From: Mycobacterium sp. 1554424.7
GTDB taxonomy: Bacteria > Actinomycetota > Actinomycetes > Mycobacteriales > Mycobacteriaceae
DNA: 64,000 nt
Direction: 5' to 3'
NCBI RefSeq assembly: GCF_001665295.1
Contig: NZ_LZSE01000136.1
Span: forward strand, 23,449-87,448
This document shows, one piece after another, positions 9,342 through 17,792 of this stretch. Below the pieces are notes generated by a model, which was given only the letters and a program-made list of their open reading frames with translations, had not been told where the DNA came from and ran no database searches. Each line of letters starts with the position of its first letter. Position 1 is the first letter of the stretch. Made by a program: the position numbers and the translations under genes.

Positions 9342-9484
9342 CCTGGCACGGCGCGAGCGCAAGAATTTCGCAAGAAACTCGCCAACATCCGCCAAGTGCT
9401 GTGCCGCAACCTTTTCGCTGACGGGCCCTGCCCCGCATCAGACGGAAAGGACGCAAAGTGCCGCACAGCCGCGAAGGCGAGACT

Positions 9485-9496
9485 TACGATTCGGCC
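9485..9496 (+). promoter_or_regulatory. Leaderless -10 element of kinase A
   Basis: TACGAT (9485-9490) followed by TCGGCC and then the ATG. The same 12 bases precede kinase B, and a variant precedes kinase C, so the arrangement is conserved. It predicts transcription starting at or next to the ATG. Confidence 0.6.
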
Positions 9497-11431
9497 ATGT
9501 CACTCGAGGCCGGCCAGGTGTTCGCCGGATACACGATCCTGCGGCTGCTGGGTTCGGGCGGCATGGGCCAGGTGTATCTGGCGGCGCATCCGCGATTGCC
9601 GCGCGAGGACGCGCTCAAAGTGCTCCCGCCGGAACTGACGGCCGACGAGGAGTTTCGCGCCCGGTTCGTGCGCGAGGCCGACCTGGCGGCCGGGTTGTCG
9701 CACCCGAACATCGTGAGAGTTCACGACCGCGGCGAAGAGGACGGCCATTTCTGGATCTCGATGGCCTATGTGCCGGGTACCGACGCGGGCCGGCTGGTGC
9801 GCGAAAAGCATCCCGGCGGAATGCCGCTCGACGAGGTGGTGCCGATCATCACCGCGGTCGCCGCCGCGCTGGATTACGCGCACCACCGTGGACTGCTGCA
9901 CCGCGACGTCAAGCCCGCCAACATCCTGCTGGCCGAACCCGACGGGCAGGCGCGTCGGGTGTTTCTTGCCGATTTCGGGATCGCCCGGCGCATCGAGGAC
10001 GCCACCGGGCTCACCGCGACCAACATGACGGTCGGCACGGCGGCCTACGCGGCTCCCGAACAGCTGAAGGGCGAGCACATCGACGGGCGCGCCGACCAAT
10101 ACGCGTTGGCCTGCACGGCATTTCACCTGCTGACCGGCGCGCAACCGTACATCGACTCCAACCCGGCCGTTGTCATCAGCCAGCACGTCAATGCCCCGCC
10201 GCCCGCCATCGGCGCGCTGCGGCCGGAGCTGGCATCGCTGGACCCGGTGTTCGCCACCGCGATGGCCAAAGAGCCGTCCGGCCGGTTCGCCAGCTGCGGG
10301 GAGTTTGCCGCCCACCTGGGCGGCCGGCCGCTCCCGAGCTTCGCCTATGCCGGCGAGATTCCGGTGCGCCCGGACAGCGAAATCACCCAGCCCTCGTTCG
10401 GTGTGGCCGCGCCTACTGTCCCGCTGCTGCCGAAACCCCCCGCCTGGAAGCGGTTGGGCCGGCGCCCGGCGGTCCTGATCCCCGCCCTCGCCGGTGTCGC
10501 GCTGTTGATCGCCGGCGGTGTCTTCGCGTCCGAGAAGCTCACCCAGTCCCACAAACCGGCGAACACCGCGGCGCCGACGGCCAGCCCCGGTCCCAAGGGG
10601 CCGCCGCCCAACACGGGTCCCCTCACCGGCGTCTACCGGGCCGACTTCGCCCGGATCACCAGCATCGAAGGCATGCCGCCTCCGGGCGCCGCGCCGTCAA
10701 CCGAAACCTGGGCAATCAGTTCGGCGTGCCGCCCCACGGGTTGCGTGGCGACCGCGACGCGCCTCACCGGCGAGACTATGCAGGTGCCGACGATCGTGTT
10801 CGATCAGGTCGACGGAGCCTGGCGGTCCGTGACCGTCGGCTCGAGCACGTGCGGCGGCGGCAACGCCGAAGGCGAGATCTGGGAAACCTTCACGCTGCAA
10901 CCGCGTCCCGACGGCACGCTCGCGGGGGAGGCCACCGAGATCATGGGCAAGGGCTGCGCCAACAAACGGAGCGTGACCTTCACCCGTACCGGAGACGTCG
11001 ACCTCGGCAGCGTGGCCGACCCGAATGGGCTGCCGCCGCGGGTGGTGTCGCCGGCCGAGGCGCTGCACGGGCACTACCACGAATCGGACGTCACGCCCAC
11101 CGGATTCAAGGGTCAACAGGACTACGTCGTACGCACGGACTGTCTTCGCACCGGCGATCGCTGCATGAGCTTTTTCCACGCCCCCCCGGCTTCGGCCATG
11201 GCGTTGGTGTTCGGGGCCGGGGAGTGGGTCTACGACCGCGAGTTCGACGGCCGGTGCTCGAAGGGCGGCACCGCGCACGTCAGGATCGTCGTGCATTTTC
11301 CGATGCCCCAGCCCGCACAGGACCCGGTCGCGTTGATCACCGGGCACGGCCACGAGGACGTGAAGAATTCGGCGGGGACCAATTGCGGCAGCACGGATGT
11401 CGACGCGAAGTTCGCGCGCACCGGCGATTAG
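9497..11431 (+). CDS. PknF-like Ser/Thr receptor kinase A with Cys-rich two-repeat ectodomain
   Basis: A 644-residue membrane Ser/Thr kinase. The kinase domain (about 11-275) has the Gly-rich loop GSGGMG, catalytic Lys41, HRDVKPAN with Asp137, DFG at 159-161 and an activation loop TATNMTVGT resembling PknF. A Pro-rich linker leads to one membrane helix at about 324-344. The extracytoplasmic region (345-644) consists of two related halves of about 130-140 residues. Each carries a C-x(4)-C pair, an Asp/Gly-x-W stretch and further Cys, and each ends in RTGD. I do not recognise this domain. Start: ATG 9497 aligns with both paralogues; GTG 9458, which has its own Shine-Dalgarno, is an alternative. 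Confidence 0.85.
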   Translation: MSLEAGQVFAGYTILRLLGSGGMGQVYLAAHPRLPREDALKVLPPELTADEEFRARFVREADLAAGLSHPNIVRVHDRGEEDGHFWISMAYVPGTDAGRLVREKHPGGMPLDEVVPIITAVAAALDYAHHRGLLHRDVKPANILLAEPDGQARRVFLADFGIARRIEDATGLTATNMTVGTAAYAAPEQLKGEHIDGRADQYALACTAFHLLTGAQPYIDSNPAVVISQHVNAPPPAIGALRPELASLDPVFATAMAKEPSGRFASCGEFAAHLGGRPLPSFAYAGEIPVRPDSEITQPSFGVAAPTVPLLPKPPAWKRLGRRPAVLIPALAGVALLIAGGVFASEKLTQSHKPANTAAPTASPGPKGPPPNTGPLTGVYRADFARITSIEGMPPPGAAPSTETWAISSACRPTGCVATATRLTGETMQVPTIVFDQVDGAWRSVTVGSSTCGGGNAEGEIWETFTLQPRPDGTLAGEATEIMGKGCANKRSVTFTRTGDVDLGSVADPNGLPPRVVSPAEALHGHYHESDVTPTGFKGQQDYVVRTDCLRTGDRCMSFFHAPPASAMALVFGAGEWVYDREFDGRCSKGGTAHVRIVVHFPMPQPAQDPVALITGHGHEDVKNSAGTNCGSTDVDAKFARTGD

Positions 11432-11459
11432 CGCGCATCACCACGCGAGCCTAACCACC

Positions 11460-11487
11460 CTGCGAAATCCGCCCCCATTTTTCGCAG
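11460..11487. terminator. Bidirectional terminator between convergent kinase genes
   Basis: Arms CTGCGAA (11460-11466) and TTCGCAG (11481-11487) are perfect, with A/T runs flanking the loop on both sides (AAAT and ATTTTT). The element lies in the 114-bp gap between two convergent genes, so it can serve both strands. Confidence 0.6.
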
Positions 11488-11545
11488 CCAGGTTCGGCTC
11501 GCGGCCGGGGTCGCAGGGCCAAGGCGCGCAACGGCATTCCGCGCG

Positions 11546-13360
11546 CTACCCGAGCAGCTTGGTCAGCCAGGTCGGGTCCTGGTAGTTCACCGACTTGGTG
11601 CCGTCCCACACGAACGGCGTGCCGGTGGCGTTGAGCCCGGTCAGCGTCGCGTCCCCGGCCGCGGCCTTGGCCTTCGCGGTGCCGACGTCATCGCCGGCCT
11701 TGATGCAGTCGATCACGCTGGCGTCGACGCCGACGGTCTTGGCCAGCTGGGCCAGTTCGCCGTCGGTGCGGTCCTCGGGGGCGTCCTCCGCGGGCTGAAA
11801 GTTGCTGGCGAACAGGCCGGAGTAGAAGTTCATGTAGAGCTTCGGATCGTTCTGCGCCGCAACACAGTACGTCGCGGCCACGGCGCGAGTCGAGTAGTTC
11901 TTGCTGCGCGACTTGTCGTCGAGGAAGTTGAGCAGGTGATAGCGCACCGCCAGCTTCTTGTTGTTCACGGCGCTGTCGATGTCGGCGGCATTCGACCGGA
12001 TGAAGCTGCCGCACGGCGGGCAGATCGGCTCGTTGAAAATATCGATGGACGTCGGCGCGGCCGAACTGCCGACGGACACACCGTCTTCGAGCACCTTGAG
12101 CTCCACCGCGTCGGGCGGGGGCGCCGCGGACGTCGAGGTGGAGGAGCGGGTCGGCGGGGCCGCCGACTCCCACGGATGCGCGGCAACGACGACCAGTCCG
12201 ATCACCACGGCCACGACCACCGCCACGGCGGCGCCGATCCATAGCCAGGGCTTACGACTGCTCCGGGGCGGCTGTCCCCACAGCGGTGCGCCGACGCTGC
12301 CCATGTCGCCGGTGCCCCACGTGGGGGTGCCGGGCCAGCCCGTCGGCTGCGGCACCGGTCCACCGGCGACGGCGGATCCCGTCGGCCACCCCTGCGGCGG
12401 CGCGTCGTTCGCCATCACGGGCGGCGGCATGGCCGCGAAACCGCTGGGCTGCTGACCGGCGTACGCGGGCGGCAGCTTCGCCACCTGGCTGCGCTCCAAG
12501 ATGTCGGTGGCCCGATCCTGATCGGGCGTGGCCAGCGCGGCGTACGCGGCCGCCGACAGGTCACCACACGTGGCGTAGCGCGCCGCGGGATCCTTGGCCA
12601 TGCCGCGGGCGATCACGCCGTCGAAGGCCGCCGGAATGCTCGGGCGCGCGGCGCTGGGGCGCGGGATCGCCTGGTTGAGGTGGGCCCCCATCACGCTGAT
12701 CGTGTCGCCGGTGTACGGCGGGGATCCGGTCAGGCACTCGTACAAAACGCAGGCGAGCGCGTAGATGTCGGCCCGATAGGTGACTTCGGCTTCGCTGAAC
12801 CGTTCCGGCGCCATGTATTTGACGGTGCCCACCGTGGTGCCGAACTGCGTCAGCTTTTCGTCGGACGTGGCGCTGGCGATGCCGAAATCGACGAGATAGG
12901 CGAAATCGTCGGCGCTGACGAGGATATTCTCCGGTTTCACGTCGCGATGCATCACCCCGGCGGCGTGCGCGGCGTCGAGCGCCGAGCCGATCTGGCGCAC
13001 GATCGCCACCGCCCGCGGCGGGGACAGCGGCCCGAAGCGGCTCAGCGTGGCGGCCAGGTTGTTGCCGTCGATCAGGCGCATGTCCACGTAGAGCTGGCCG
13101 TCGATCTCGCCGAAGTCGTGGATCGGCACGACGTGCGGTTCCTGCAGCCGTCCCGCGGTGCGGGCCTCGCGCTGCATGCGCGAGCGGAAGACCGGATCGC
13201 TGGACAGCGTCTGCGACATCAGCTTGAGCGCGACGATGCGCTCGCGCACCGTGTCCTCGGCCTCGTAGACGTCGCCCATGCCGCCGCGGCCGACCAGCCG
13301 CCGCAGCCGATACGGCCCGAACTGCGAGCCCTCCCGCGAATCCGCGGTCGTGTCACCCAT
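11546..13360 (-). CDS. pknE: PknE-like Ser/Thr kinase with extracytoplasmic CPPC thioredoxin-fold domain
   Basis: A 604-residue receptor kinase. The kinase domain (about 15-275) shows GRGGMG, Lys46, HRDVKPEN with Asp140 and DFG at 158-160. A Pro/Gly-rich linker and one membrane helix (WLWIGAAVAVVVAVVIG) follow. The C-terminal 200 residues form a DsbA-type thioredoxin-like domain with the redox motif CPPC (NEPICPPCGSF) and a later Cys pair. In M. tuberculosis PknE has the same architecture (566 residues) and is linked to nitrosative stress; a thiol-redox sensing role outside the membrane is inferred. The start at 13360 has GAGGAG upstream; the frame is open further to 13480. It is convergent with kinase A. 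Confidence 0.85.
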   Translation of the reverse strand: MGDTTADSREGSQFGPYRLRRLVGRGGMGDVYEAEDTVRERIVALKLMSQTLSSDPVFRSRMQREARTAGRLQEPHVVPIHDFGEIDGQLYVDMRLIDGNNLAATLSRFGPLSPPRAVAIVRQIGSALDAAHAAGVMHRDVKPENILVSADDFAYLVDFGIASATSDEKLTQFGTTVGTVKYMAPERFSEAEVTYRADIYALACVLYECLTGSPPYTGDTISVMGAHLNQAIPRPSAARPSIPAAFDGVIARGMAKDPAARYATCGDLSAAAYAALATPDQDRATDILERSQVAKLPPAYAGQQPSGFAAMPPPVMANDAPPQGWPTGSAVAGGPVPQPTGWPGTPTWGTGDMGSVGAPLWGQPPRSSRKPWLWIGAAVAVVVAVVIGLVVVAAHPWESAAPPTRSSTSTSAAPPPDAVELKVLEDGVSVGSSAAPTSIDIFNEPICPPCGSFIRSNAADIDSAVNNKKLAVRYHLLNFLDDKSRSKNYSTRAVAATYCVAAQNDPKLYMNFYSGLFASNFQPAEDAPEDRTDGELAQLAKTVGVDASVIDCIKAGDDVGTAKAKAAAGDATLTGLNATGTPFVWDGTKSVNYQDPTWLTKLLG

Positions 13361-13523
13361 CGCCGACTCCTCACCCGCCGCCACGCGCCGCAAACCCGCA
13401 CCGAAACGCGGCGTGCCAGGCATAAGGCTAATGGTTCGGGTAACCGCGGGGCACGCTGAATTGCCAGAAAGCCAGCTCATTCGCGGTCGGCTGGCTACGA
13501 CACCCGGGTGCCGGCGGGCCGGA

Positions 13524-13862
13524 TCAGCGGCATTCCTCGTCGCCGGTCTTTTCGCTGAGCCCCTCCCGCGACAGCGCCCGGACGAAGCCGTAGGCCTGCA
13601 TCCCGGCCGGGCCGGGATTCCTGACGATCCAATCGTTGATCTTTCCCAGCGCGGAGGCCAAATCGTCGCGCCTGACCCGGATCAGGTAGGTCTTGCGGTC
13701 GTCCTGCGGATCGTCGATGGATTCGGCGACGGCGACGGGGTTGCGGAACGCGTAGGCGATCCCGTGCACGGAATCGTTGTTCAGCGCCCATTGCAGCTCG
13801 CCGGGCCGCAGCCGGTTCACCGCCAGATTGCGGAATTCGTCCTCGCCGTTCGAATCGCTCAC
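13524..13862 (-). CDS. Small hypothetical protein
   Basis: A 112-residue acidic, soluble protein that I do not recognise. The GTG at 13862 follows a GAGGAGG sequence at about 11 bases; an upstream extension to 13994 is possible but its composition (Arg/Ser-rich) looks untranslated. There is no signal peptide or membrane segment. The middle (RKTYLIRVRRDDLASALGKI) and the C-terminal half look like a compact alpha/beta fold. It lies upstream of the PknE-like gene on the same strand with a 163-bp gap, so it may have its own promoter. Confidence 0.5.
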   Translation of the reverse strand: MSDSNGEDEFRNLAVNRLRPGELQWALNNDSVHGIAYAFRNPVAVAESIDDPQDDRKTYLIRVRRDDLASALGKINDWIVRNPGPAGMQAYGFVRALSREGLSEKTGDEECR

Positions 13863-14032
13863 GTCGCGGTCATCCTCCTCGTTGTGCCCGCGAGCAGAAG
13901 TCGGACGGCGATGGACTGAAGATTTTGTCGCGCAGGCAATTCGATGAAATTTTCCCCAAGCCTTCATCATAGGAAGACCCGTGCGTGACCGCATGCCGAG
14001 CGACCGTTCAGCAACTGCGACGGGCCTGACAC

Positions 14033-14056
14033 CGACCGGTCGCGGCGACGTAGAGT
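14033..14056 (+). promoter_or_regulatory. Promoter with palindrome before the SRPBCC gene
   Basis: A perfect 10-bp palindrome CGACCGGTCG (14033-14042) lies eight bases upstream of a -10-like TAGAGT (14051-14056), so a bound repressor would block the promoter. The regulator is unknown. Confidence 0.35.
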
Positions 14057-14101
14057 GACCGGCGAGGCAAATCAGGTTGTCTGCGCCGGCTGCGAGGACC
14101 C

Positions 14102-14590
14102 ATGACCGAAGAACGCATCGAGACCCGTCGCACCATCGGAGCCCCGGCCGCCGACATCTTCGCGGTGTTGTGCGACCCGCAGGGCCACGTCGCCATCGAT
14201 TCCTCGGGAATGCTCCAGGACGCCGAGGGCGAACCGGTGACGGCCGTCGGCGACAGGTTTGTTGTGCACATGGACCGCGACTCGCTCAACGACTATCCGG
14301 AATTGGGCAAATACGACGTCACGGTCGACATCAAGGAGTTCGAAAAGGATCGGCTAATTTCCTGGACGATTCTCGGCCAGATCCGTCCGCAGATCGGCCA
14401 CGTCTACGGATACCTTCTCGAGCCGGCCGACGACGGTGCGTCCACCGTGGTCACGTCGTTCTACGACTGGTCGAACATCGACCCGAAGTGGCGGGACGCC
14501 GGGATTTTTCCGGTGCTCTCCGAGGGCGCGCTGCGGGCGACCCTGGGCATTCTCGACCGCACGGTCCGCCGAGGTTATCCCCGGGCCTGA
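14102..14590 (+). CDS. SRPBCC-family (START/polyketide cyclase-like) protein
   Basis: A 162-residue single-domain protein with the helix-grip pattern: N-terminal strand ERIETRRTIGAPAADIFAVLCDPQGH, several strands with alternating hydrophobic residues (DRFVVHM, YDVTVDIKEFEKDRLISWTI) and a long C-terminal helix (ALRATLGILDRTVRR). Members bind hydrophobic ligands in a central cavity; some are cyclases, most are unassigned. A GAGGA sequence precedes the ATG. It converges with the RibD-like gene, the two stops being eight bases apart. The ligand cannot be inferred. Confidence 0.75.
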   Translation: MTEERIETRRTIGAPAADIFAVLCDPQGHVAIDSSGMLQDAEGEPVTAVGDRFVVHMDRDSLNDYPELGKYDVTVDIKEFEKDRLISWTILGQIRPQIGHVYGYLLEPADDGASTVVTSFYDWSNIDPKWRDAGIFPVLSEGALRATLGILDRTVRRGYPRA

Positions 14591-14598
14591 CGGCCGCA

Positions 14599-15273
14599 TC
14601 AGCGGCGATACTTCAGGAACACGTAATCGTCGTAGGTCAACGCGTGCTCGAGCCGCATCTCGATCGGCACGGACAGCCGTGCGGACCGCCGGCTGCCGAC
14701 GGGCTGGTTCCCGGCGAGCTTCGGGGCCAGCGTCACGCAGATTTCGGCGACCTCGTCGGCCTCGACCAGCTCGTCGAGTAGGGTCGGGCCGCCCTCGCAC
14801 AGGATGCGGTCCATGCCCTGCGCCCGCAGCAGGGCGACGGCGCGCGCCGGGTCGACGGAATCCTCGCCGGCCACCAGGATCCGCCCGCGCGGGTCGTGGC
14901 GCGCGGCCGAGCGCGCGCAGGTCACCACGATCGGCGGCTGCGTGGGGTCGCTGAACAGCCGGGCCGGCAGTTCACCGGTGCGGGTGATCACGGCGATCGG
15001 CGGCGGCCCGCCCCGTCGCACATCGGCGAGCCGCACCGGCCCGTAGTTCTCGGCGCGCGCCGTGCCCGCGCCGACCAGAACCACGTCCGCGAAGCCGCGC
15101 AGGATCCTGAGCAGCCGCTGATCCGTGGGACACGACAGCGGGCCGGCGCGACCGGTGAACGCGGCGGCGCCGTCGGCGCTGAAGATCATGTTGGCGCGCA
15201 CGCCGGGTGGGGGATCGGCGTAGAACGACGCGAGTTCGGCGATGTCGCCGACGGCGCCCACGCGGGATGTCAC
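14599..15273 (-). CDS. RibD C-terminal-domain (dihydrofolate-reductase-like) reductase
   Basis: A 224-residue protein with the RibD-C/pyrimidine reductase fold: RANMIFSADGAAAFTGRAGPLS near residue 25, LRGFADVVLVGAGTARAENYGP near 55, and DRILCEGGPTLLDELVEADEV with the GGP nucleotide-binding motif near 155. M. tuberculosis Rv2671, a relative, can reduce dihydrofolate. The start is taken as the GTG at 15273, one base after the stop of the flavin reductase. This is the third gene of a minus-strand operon (permease, flavin reductase, RibD-like). The substrate, a pteridine or pyrimidine, is uncertain. Confidence 0.75.
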   Translation of the reverse strand: MTSRVGAVGDIAELASFYADPPPGVRANMIFSADGAAAFTGRAGPLSCPTDQRLLRILRGFADVVLVGAGTARAENYGPVRLADVRRGGPPPIAVITRTGELPARLFSDPTQPPIVVTCARSAARHDPRGRILVAGEDSVDPARAVALLRAQGMDRILCEGGPTLLDELVEADEVAEICVTLAPKLAGNQPVGSRRSARLSVPIEMRLEHALTYDDYVFLKYRR

Positions 15274-15274
15274 A

Positions 15275-15772
15275 TCAGGCCTCGTGGCCCGGTTCCAGGT
15301 GGCGGACGTCGCCGAACGACACCCACTGCTCGAGCTCTTGCGGGGGGCGGCCGTCCACCGGTTCGAGCAGGTGCCCGACGTGGTCACCGAGGGGGAAACG
15401 ATCGAGGATCTTGCCGGCGAACCAGGCGGCCGCGTCGTCGAGAATGGGCAGCTGCGCCGGGCCGCGATGCCAGGAGCAGCGGTCGAACTTGTCGATGTTG
15501 TCGCCGGTCTGGCTGCCGAACAACTCCGCGACGCCGAGATGCTCGTGGTCGAACACGTGCACCGCCAGGTGGCTGGCCCCGGCGGCCACCCGGAACGTGT
15601 GGTTCTGCTTGGACAGACCGACCAGGAAGCGCGGCGGATGGATGCTGGCCTGGCTGGCGAAGCCGACCAGACAACCGGCCAGCACGCCGTCGGAATGGGT
15701 GGTGACGACGAACATCGGATAGTTCAGCAGCGCCACCAGCTTTTCGAAGGCGTCGGTTTCCGGCTCGGTCAC
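15275..15772 (-). CDS. Flavin reductase-like (FMN-binding split barrel) protein
   Basis: A 165-residue protein of the flavin reductase family. The sequence YPMFVVTTHSDGVLAGCLVGFASQASIHPPRFLVGLSK is split here at natural breaks; it carries the typical substrate/FMN segment ending in PPRFLVG. These enzymes supply reduced FMN/FAD to two-component monooxygenases. The GTG start at 15772 is five bases after the permease stop, and its own stop almost touches the next start, so the three genes are probably one transcript. HsaB, the partner of HsaA, belongs to the same broad fold, but this gene is 37 kb from the HsaA homologue. Confidence 0.75.
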   Translation of the reverse strand: MTEPETDAFEKLVALLNYPMFVVTTHSDGVLAGCLVGFASQASIHPPRFLVGLSKQNHTFRVAAGASHLAVHVFDHEHLGVAELFGSQTGDNIDKFDRCSWHRGPAQLPILDDAAAWFAGKILDRFPLGDHVGHLLEPVDGRPPQELEQWVSFGDVRHLEPGHEA

Positions 15773-15776
15773 CCGC

Positions 15777-17027
15777 TCAGTCTTCCCGTTGGGATCGCCT
15801 GGGAATCGTGTACGCCACAACACCGGCGCCCAGCACCGCCGCGCCGGACAGCACCGAAGACAGCGGCAGCGCGCACGCCAGCACCAGGCACCCGACCAGC
15901 CCGACCGCCGGTATCGCGCGGCGCGGGCGGCCCTCGTCCGGCCGGAGCGTGAACGCCGAGGCGTTGGCGACCGCGTAGTAGATGAGCACCGCGAACGAGG
16001 AAAAACCTATCGCCCCCCGCAGGTCTGCGGTCGCGGCCAACGCCGCCACCACGACGCCGATCAGCAGCTCGGCGCGGTGGGGGACGCCGAACCTTGGGTG
16101 CACGGCGGCGAGCGCGTGGGGGAGGTGGCGGTCGCGCGCCATCGCCAGCGTGGTGCGCGAGACCCCCAGGATCAGTGCCAGCAGCGAGCCCAGCGCCGCG
16201 ACCGCCGCGCCCACCTGCACGACCGGCGCGAGCCAGCCCATGCCCGCCGCCCGCACCGCCTCGGACAGCGGCGCCGACGCCTCTGCCAGTCGCCGCGGGC
16301 CCAACGCGGTGAGCGCCGCGACGGCCACCAACGCGTAGACGGCCAGGGCGATCGCCAGCGCGAGCGGGATGGCCCGTGGGATGGTGCGCGCCGGGTCGCG
16401 CACCTCCTCGCCCAGCGTGGCGATGCGCGCATAGCCGGCAAAGGCGAAAAACAGCAGGCCGGCGGCCTGGATCACGCCACCGACGCTGACACCGGACAGG
16501 CGCAGGTTCTCGACGCCGACGCTGCGGGAGGTGAATACGACGACGACCACCGCGGCCAGCACCGCGAGGACGACCGCGACGATGATTCGGGTCAGCCACG
16601 CCGACTTCTGCACCCCGACGTAGTTCACCGCCGTCAGCGCGACCACCGCGGCGACGGCCACCGCGTGTGCCTGGGCCGGCCACGCGTAGGCGCCGACGGT
16701 CAGGGCCATCGCCGCGCAGGAGGCGGTCTTGCCGACGACAAAGCCCCAACCCGCCAGATAGCCCCAGAAATCGCCGAGCCGCTCGCGCCCGTACAGATAG
16801 GTGCCGCCGGAGGCCGGGTAGAGGGCGGCCAGTCGCGCCGAGGAGGTGGCGTTGCAGTAGGCGACCACCGCCGCCAACGCCAAGCCCAGCAGCAGCCCGG
16901 AGCCGGCGGCGCGTGCCGCGGGGCCGAGCGCCGCGAAGATGCCGGCGCCGATCATGGAGCCCAGCCCGATCACCACCGCGTCGAACAGGCCCAGGGTGCG
17001 GCGCAGCTCGTTCACGCGGCCAAACAT
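15777..17027 (-). CDS. APC-family amino-acid permease
   Basis: A 416-residue inner-membrane transporter with about 12 helices. The first helix carries the APC signature LGSMIGAGIFAALGPAA (unwound GAGIF substrate site), and ALYPASGGTYLYGRERLG follows, as in cationic and other amino-acid/polyamine permeases. Its ATG is 31 bases from the start of the divergent ArsR-fusion gene, and a palindromic operator lies exactly between them, so the regulator could control both directions. Substrate unknown. Confidence 0.85.
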   Translation of the reverse strand: MFGRVNELRRTLGLFDAVVIGLGSMIGAGIFAALGPAARAAGSGLLLGLALAAVVAYCNATSSARLAALYPASGGTYLYGRERLGDFWGYLAGWGFVVGKTASCAAMALTVGAYAWPAQAHAVAVAAVVALTAVNYVGVQKSAWLTRIIVAVVLAVLAAVVVVVFTSRSVGVENLRLSGVSVGGVIQAAGLLFFAFAGYARIATLGEEVRDPARTIPRAIPLALAIALAVYALVAVAALTALGPRRLAEASAPLSEAVRAAGMGWLAPVVQVGAAVAALGSLLALILGVSRTTLAMARDRHLPHALAAVHPRFGVPHRAELLIGVVVAALAATADLRGAIGFSSFAVLIYYAVANASAFTLRPDEGRPRRAIPAVGLVGCLVLACALPLSSVLSGAAVLGAGVVAYTIPRRSQRED

Positions 17028-17043
17028 ATCAAATCAGTTTGAT
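17028..17043. promoter_or_regulatory. Palindromic operator for the ArsR-fusion regulator
   Basis: Perfect 6-bp arms ATCAAA (17028-17033) and TTTGAT (17038-17043) around TCAG, in the 30-bp gap between the permease and ArsR-fusion starts. A -10-like TATTCT (17045-17050) follows, seven bases before the GTG, which suggests a leaderless transcript repressed by binding here. Palindromes of this kind are typical ArsR-family sites. Confidence 0.65.
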
Positions 17044-17057
17044 GTATTCTTCCCAAG

Positions 17058-17792
17058 GTGGCGGCAACCAAGCGGGCGGAAGTCCCAGCGCTGATGCAGA
17101 TGGCGTCGCACCCGGTGCGCTGGGCGCTGCTGGCCGAGCTCGCCGTGGGCGATCACAGGGTGCGGGAATTGGCCGCCGCCGTCGACGAGCCGCAAAACCT
17201 CGTCTCGTACCACCTGCGGCTGTTGCGTTCGGCGGGGCTCATCGACGCGCGGCGCAGCAATTTCGATGCGCGCGACACCTACTACCACCTGAACGTGGCG
17301 CGGTGCGCGGCGCAATTCGCCGGGGCGGCAAGCGCTTTGCATCCGGCGCTCGCGTCCGCTCCCGCACACCGGCCGGCCGGCTCGGTGCTGTTCTTGTGTT
17401 CCGGCAACAGCGCGCGCTCGCCGATGGCCGAGGCGCTGCTGCGCAAGAAGGGCGGGGGCCGCATCCGCGCCGCAAGCGCGGGCAGCCACCCCAAAGCGCA
17501 GCTTCATCCGAACGCGGTGCGAATCATGCGCGAGGTGTACGGCATCGACCTCGGGGGCGCCCGGCCACGGCCGTTGGCCGCGGTCGCGCGCCGGCGCTTC
17601 GACTGCGTGATCACGTTGTGCGACAAGGTACGCGAGTACGCCGACGACCATGGCGTGGCCACCACGATGCACTGGAGCCTGCCCGACCCGTCCGCCGCGG
17701 GCAGGGCGAGCTACCCCGAATTCCGGCGCGTGGCAAGCGAACTGAACGACCGCATCGAGTTCCTGCTGCCCACCCTCGCCGCGGAGCGATGA
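17058..17792 (+). CDS. ArsR-family HTH fused to low-molecular-weight phosphatase/arsenate reductase domain
   Basis: A 244-residue fusion. Residues 10-85 are an ArsR winged helix (LAAAVDEPQNLVSYHLRLLR recognition region). Residues 108-240 are an LMW-phosphatase/ArsC domain with the P-loop CSGNSARS (Cys114, Asn117, Arg120, Ser121) and the general-acid Asp in SLPDP (about 210). Cys183 and Cys188 (CVITLC) resemble part of the resolving-Cys region of thioredoxin-linked ArsC, but the usual later Cys is absent. The alpha-3 metal motif (ELCVC) of classic ArsR is also missing, so the inducer is open. The gene is leaderless by appearance, and its stop overlaps the oxidase start (ATGA). Confidence 0.8.
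   Translation: MAATKRAEVPALMQMASHPVRWALLAELAVGDHRVRELAAAVDEPQNLVSYHLRLLRSAGLIDARRSNFDARDTYYHLNVARCAAQFAGAASALHPALASAPAHRPAGSVLFLCSGNSARSPMAEALLRKKGGGRIRAASAGSHPKAQLHPNAVRIMREVYGIDLGGARPRPLAAVARRRFDCVITLCDKVREYADDHGVATTMHWSLPDPSAAGRASYPEFRRVASELNDRIEFLLPTLAAER

Noticed and set aside
9400-9496. GGAAAGGACGCAAAG before kinase A resembles part of a cyclic-di-GMP (GEMM) riboswitch
   Set aside because: The partner helices and the GGTTACCG-like segment are missing, and the transcript appears to start at the ATG, downstream of it.
9289-11454. 721-codon frame in another phase over kinase A
   Set aside because: Arg/Ala/Gly-rich composition with no motifs, antiparallel in meaning to an intact kinase in the frame beside it.
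15275-15772. HsaB, the flavin reductase partner of the HsaA homologue
   Set aside because: It is in the same broad fold but about 37 kb away in an unrelated operon; nothing links the two.
16667-17788. In-frame upstream extension of the multicopper oxidase
   Set aside because: It overlaps the permease and the ArsR fusion; the Tat signal at 17789 marks the true start.
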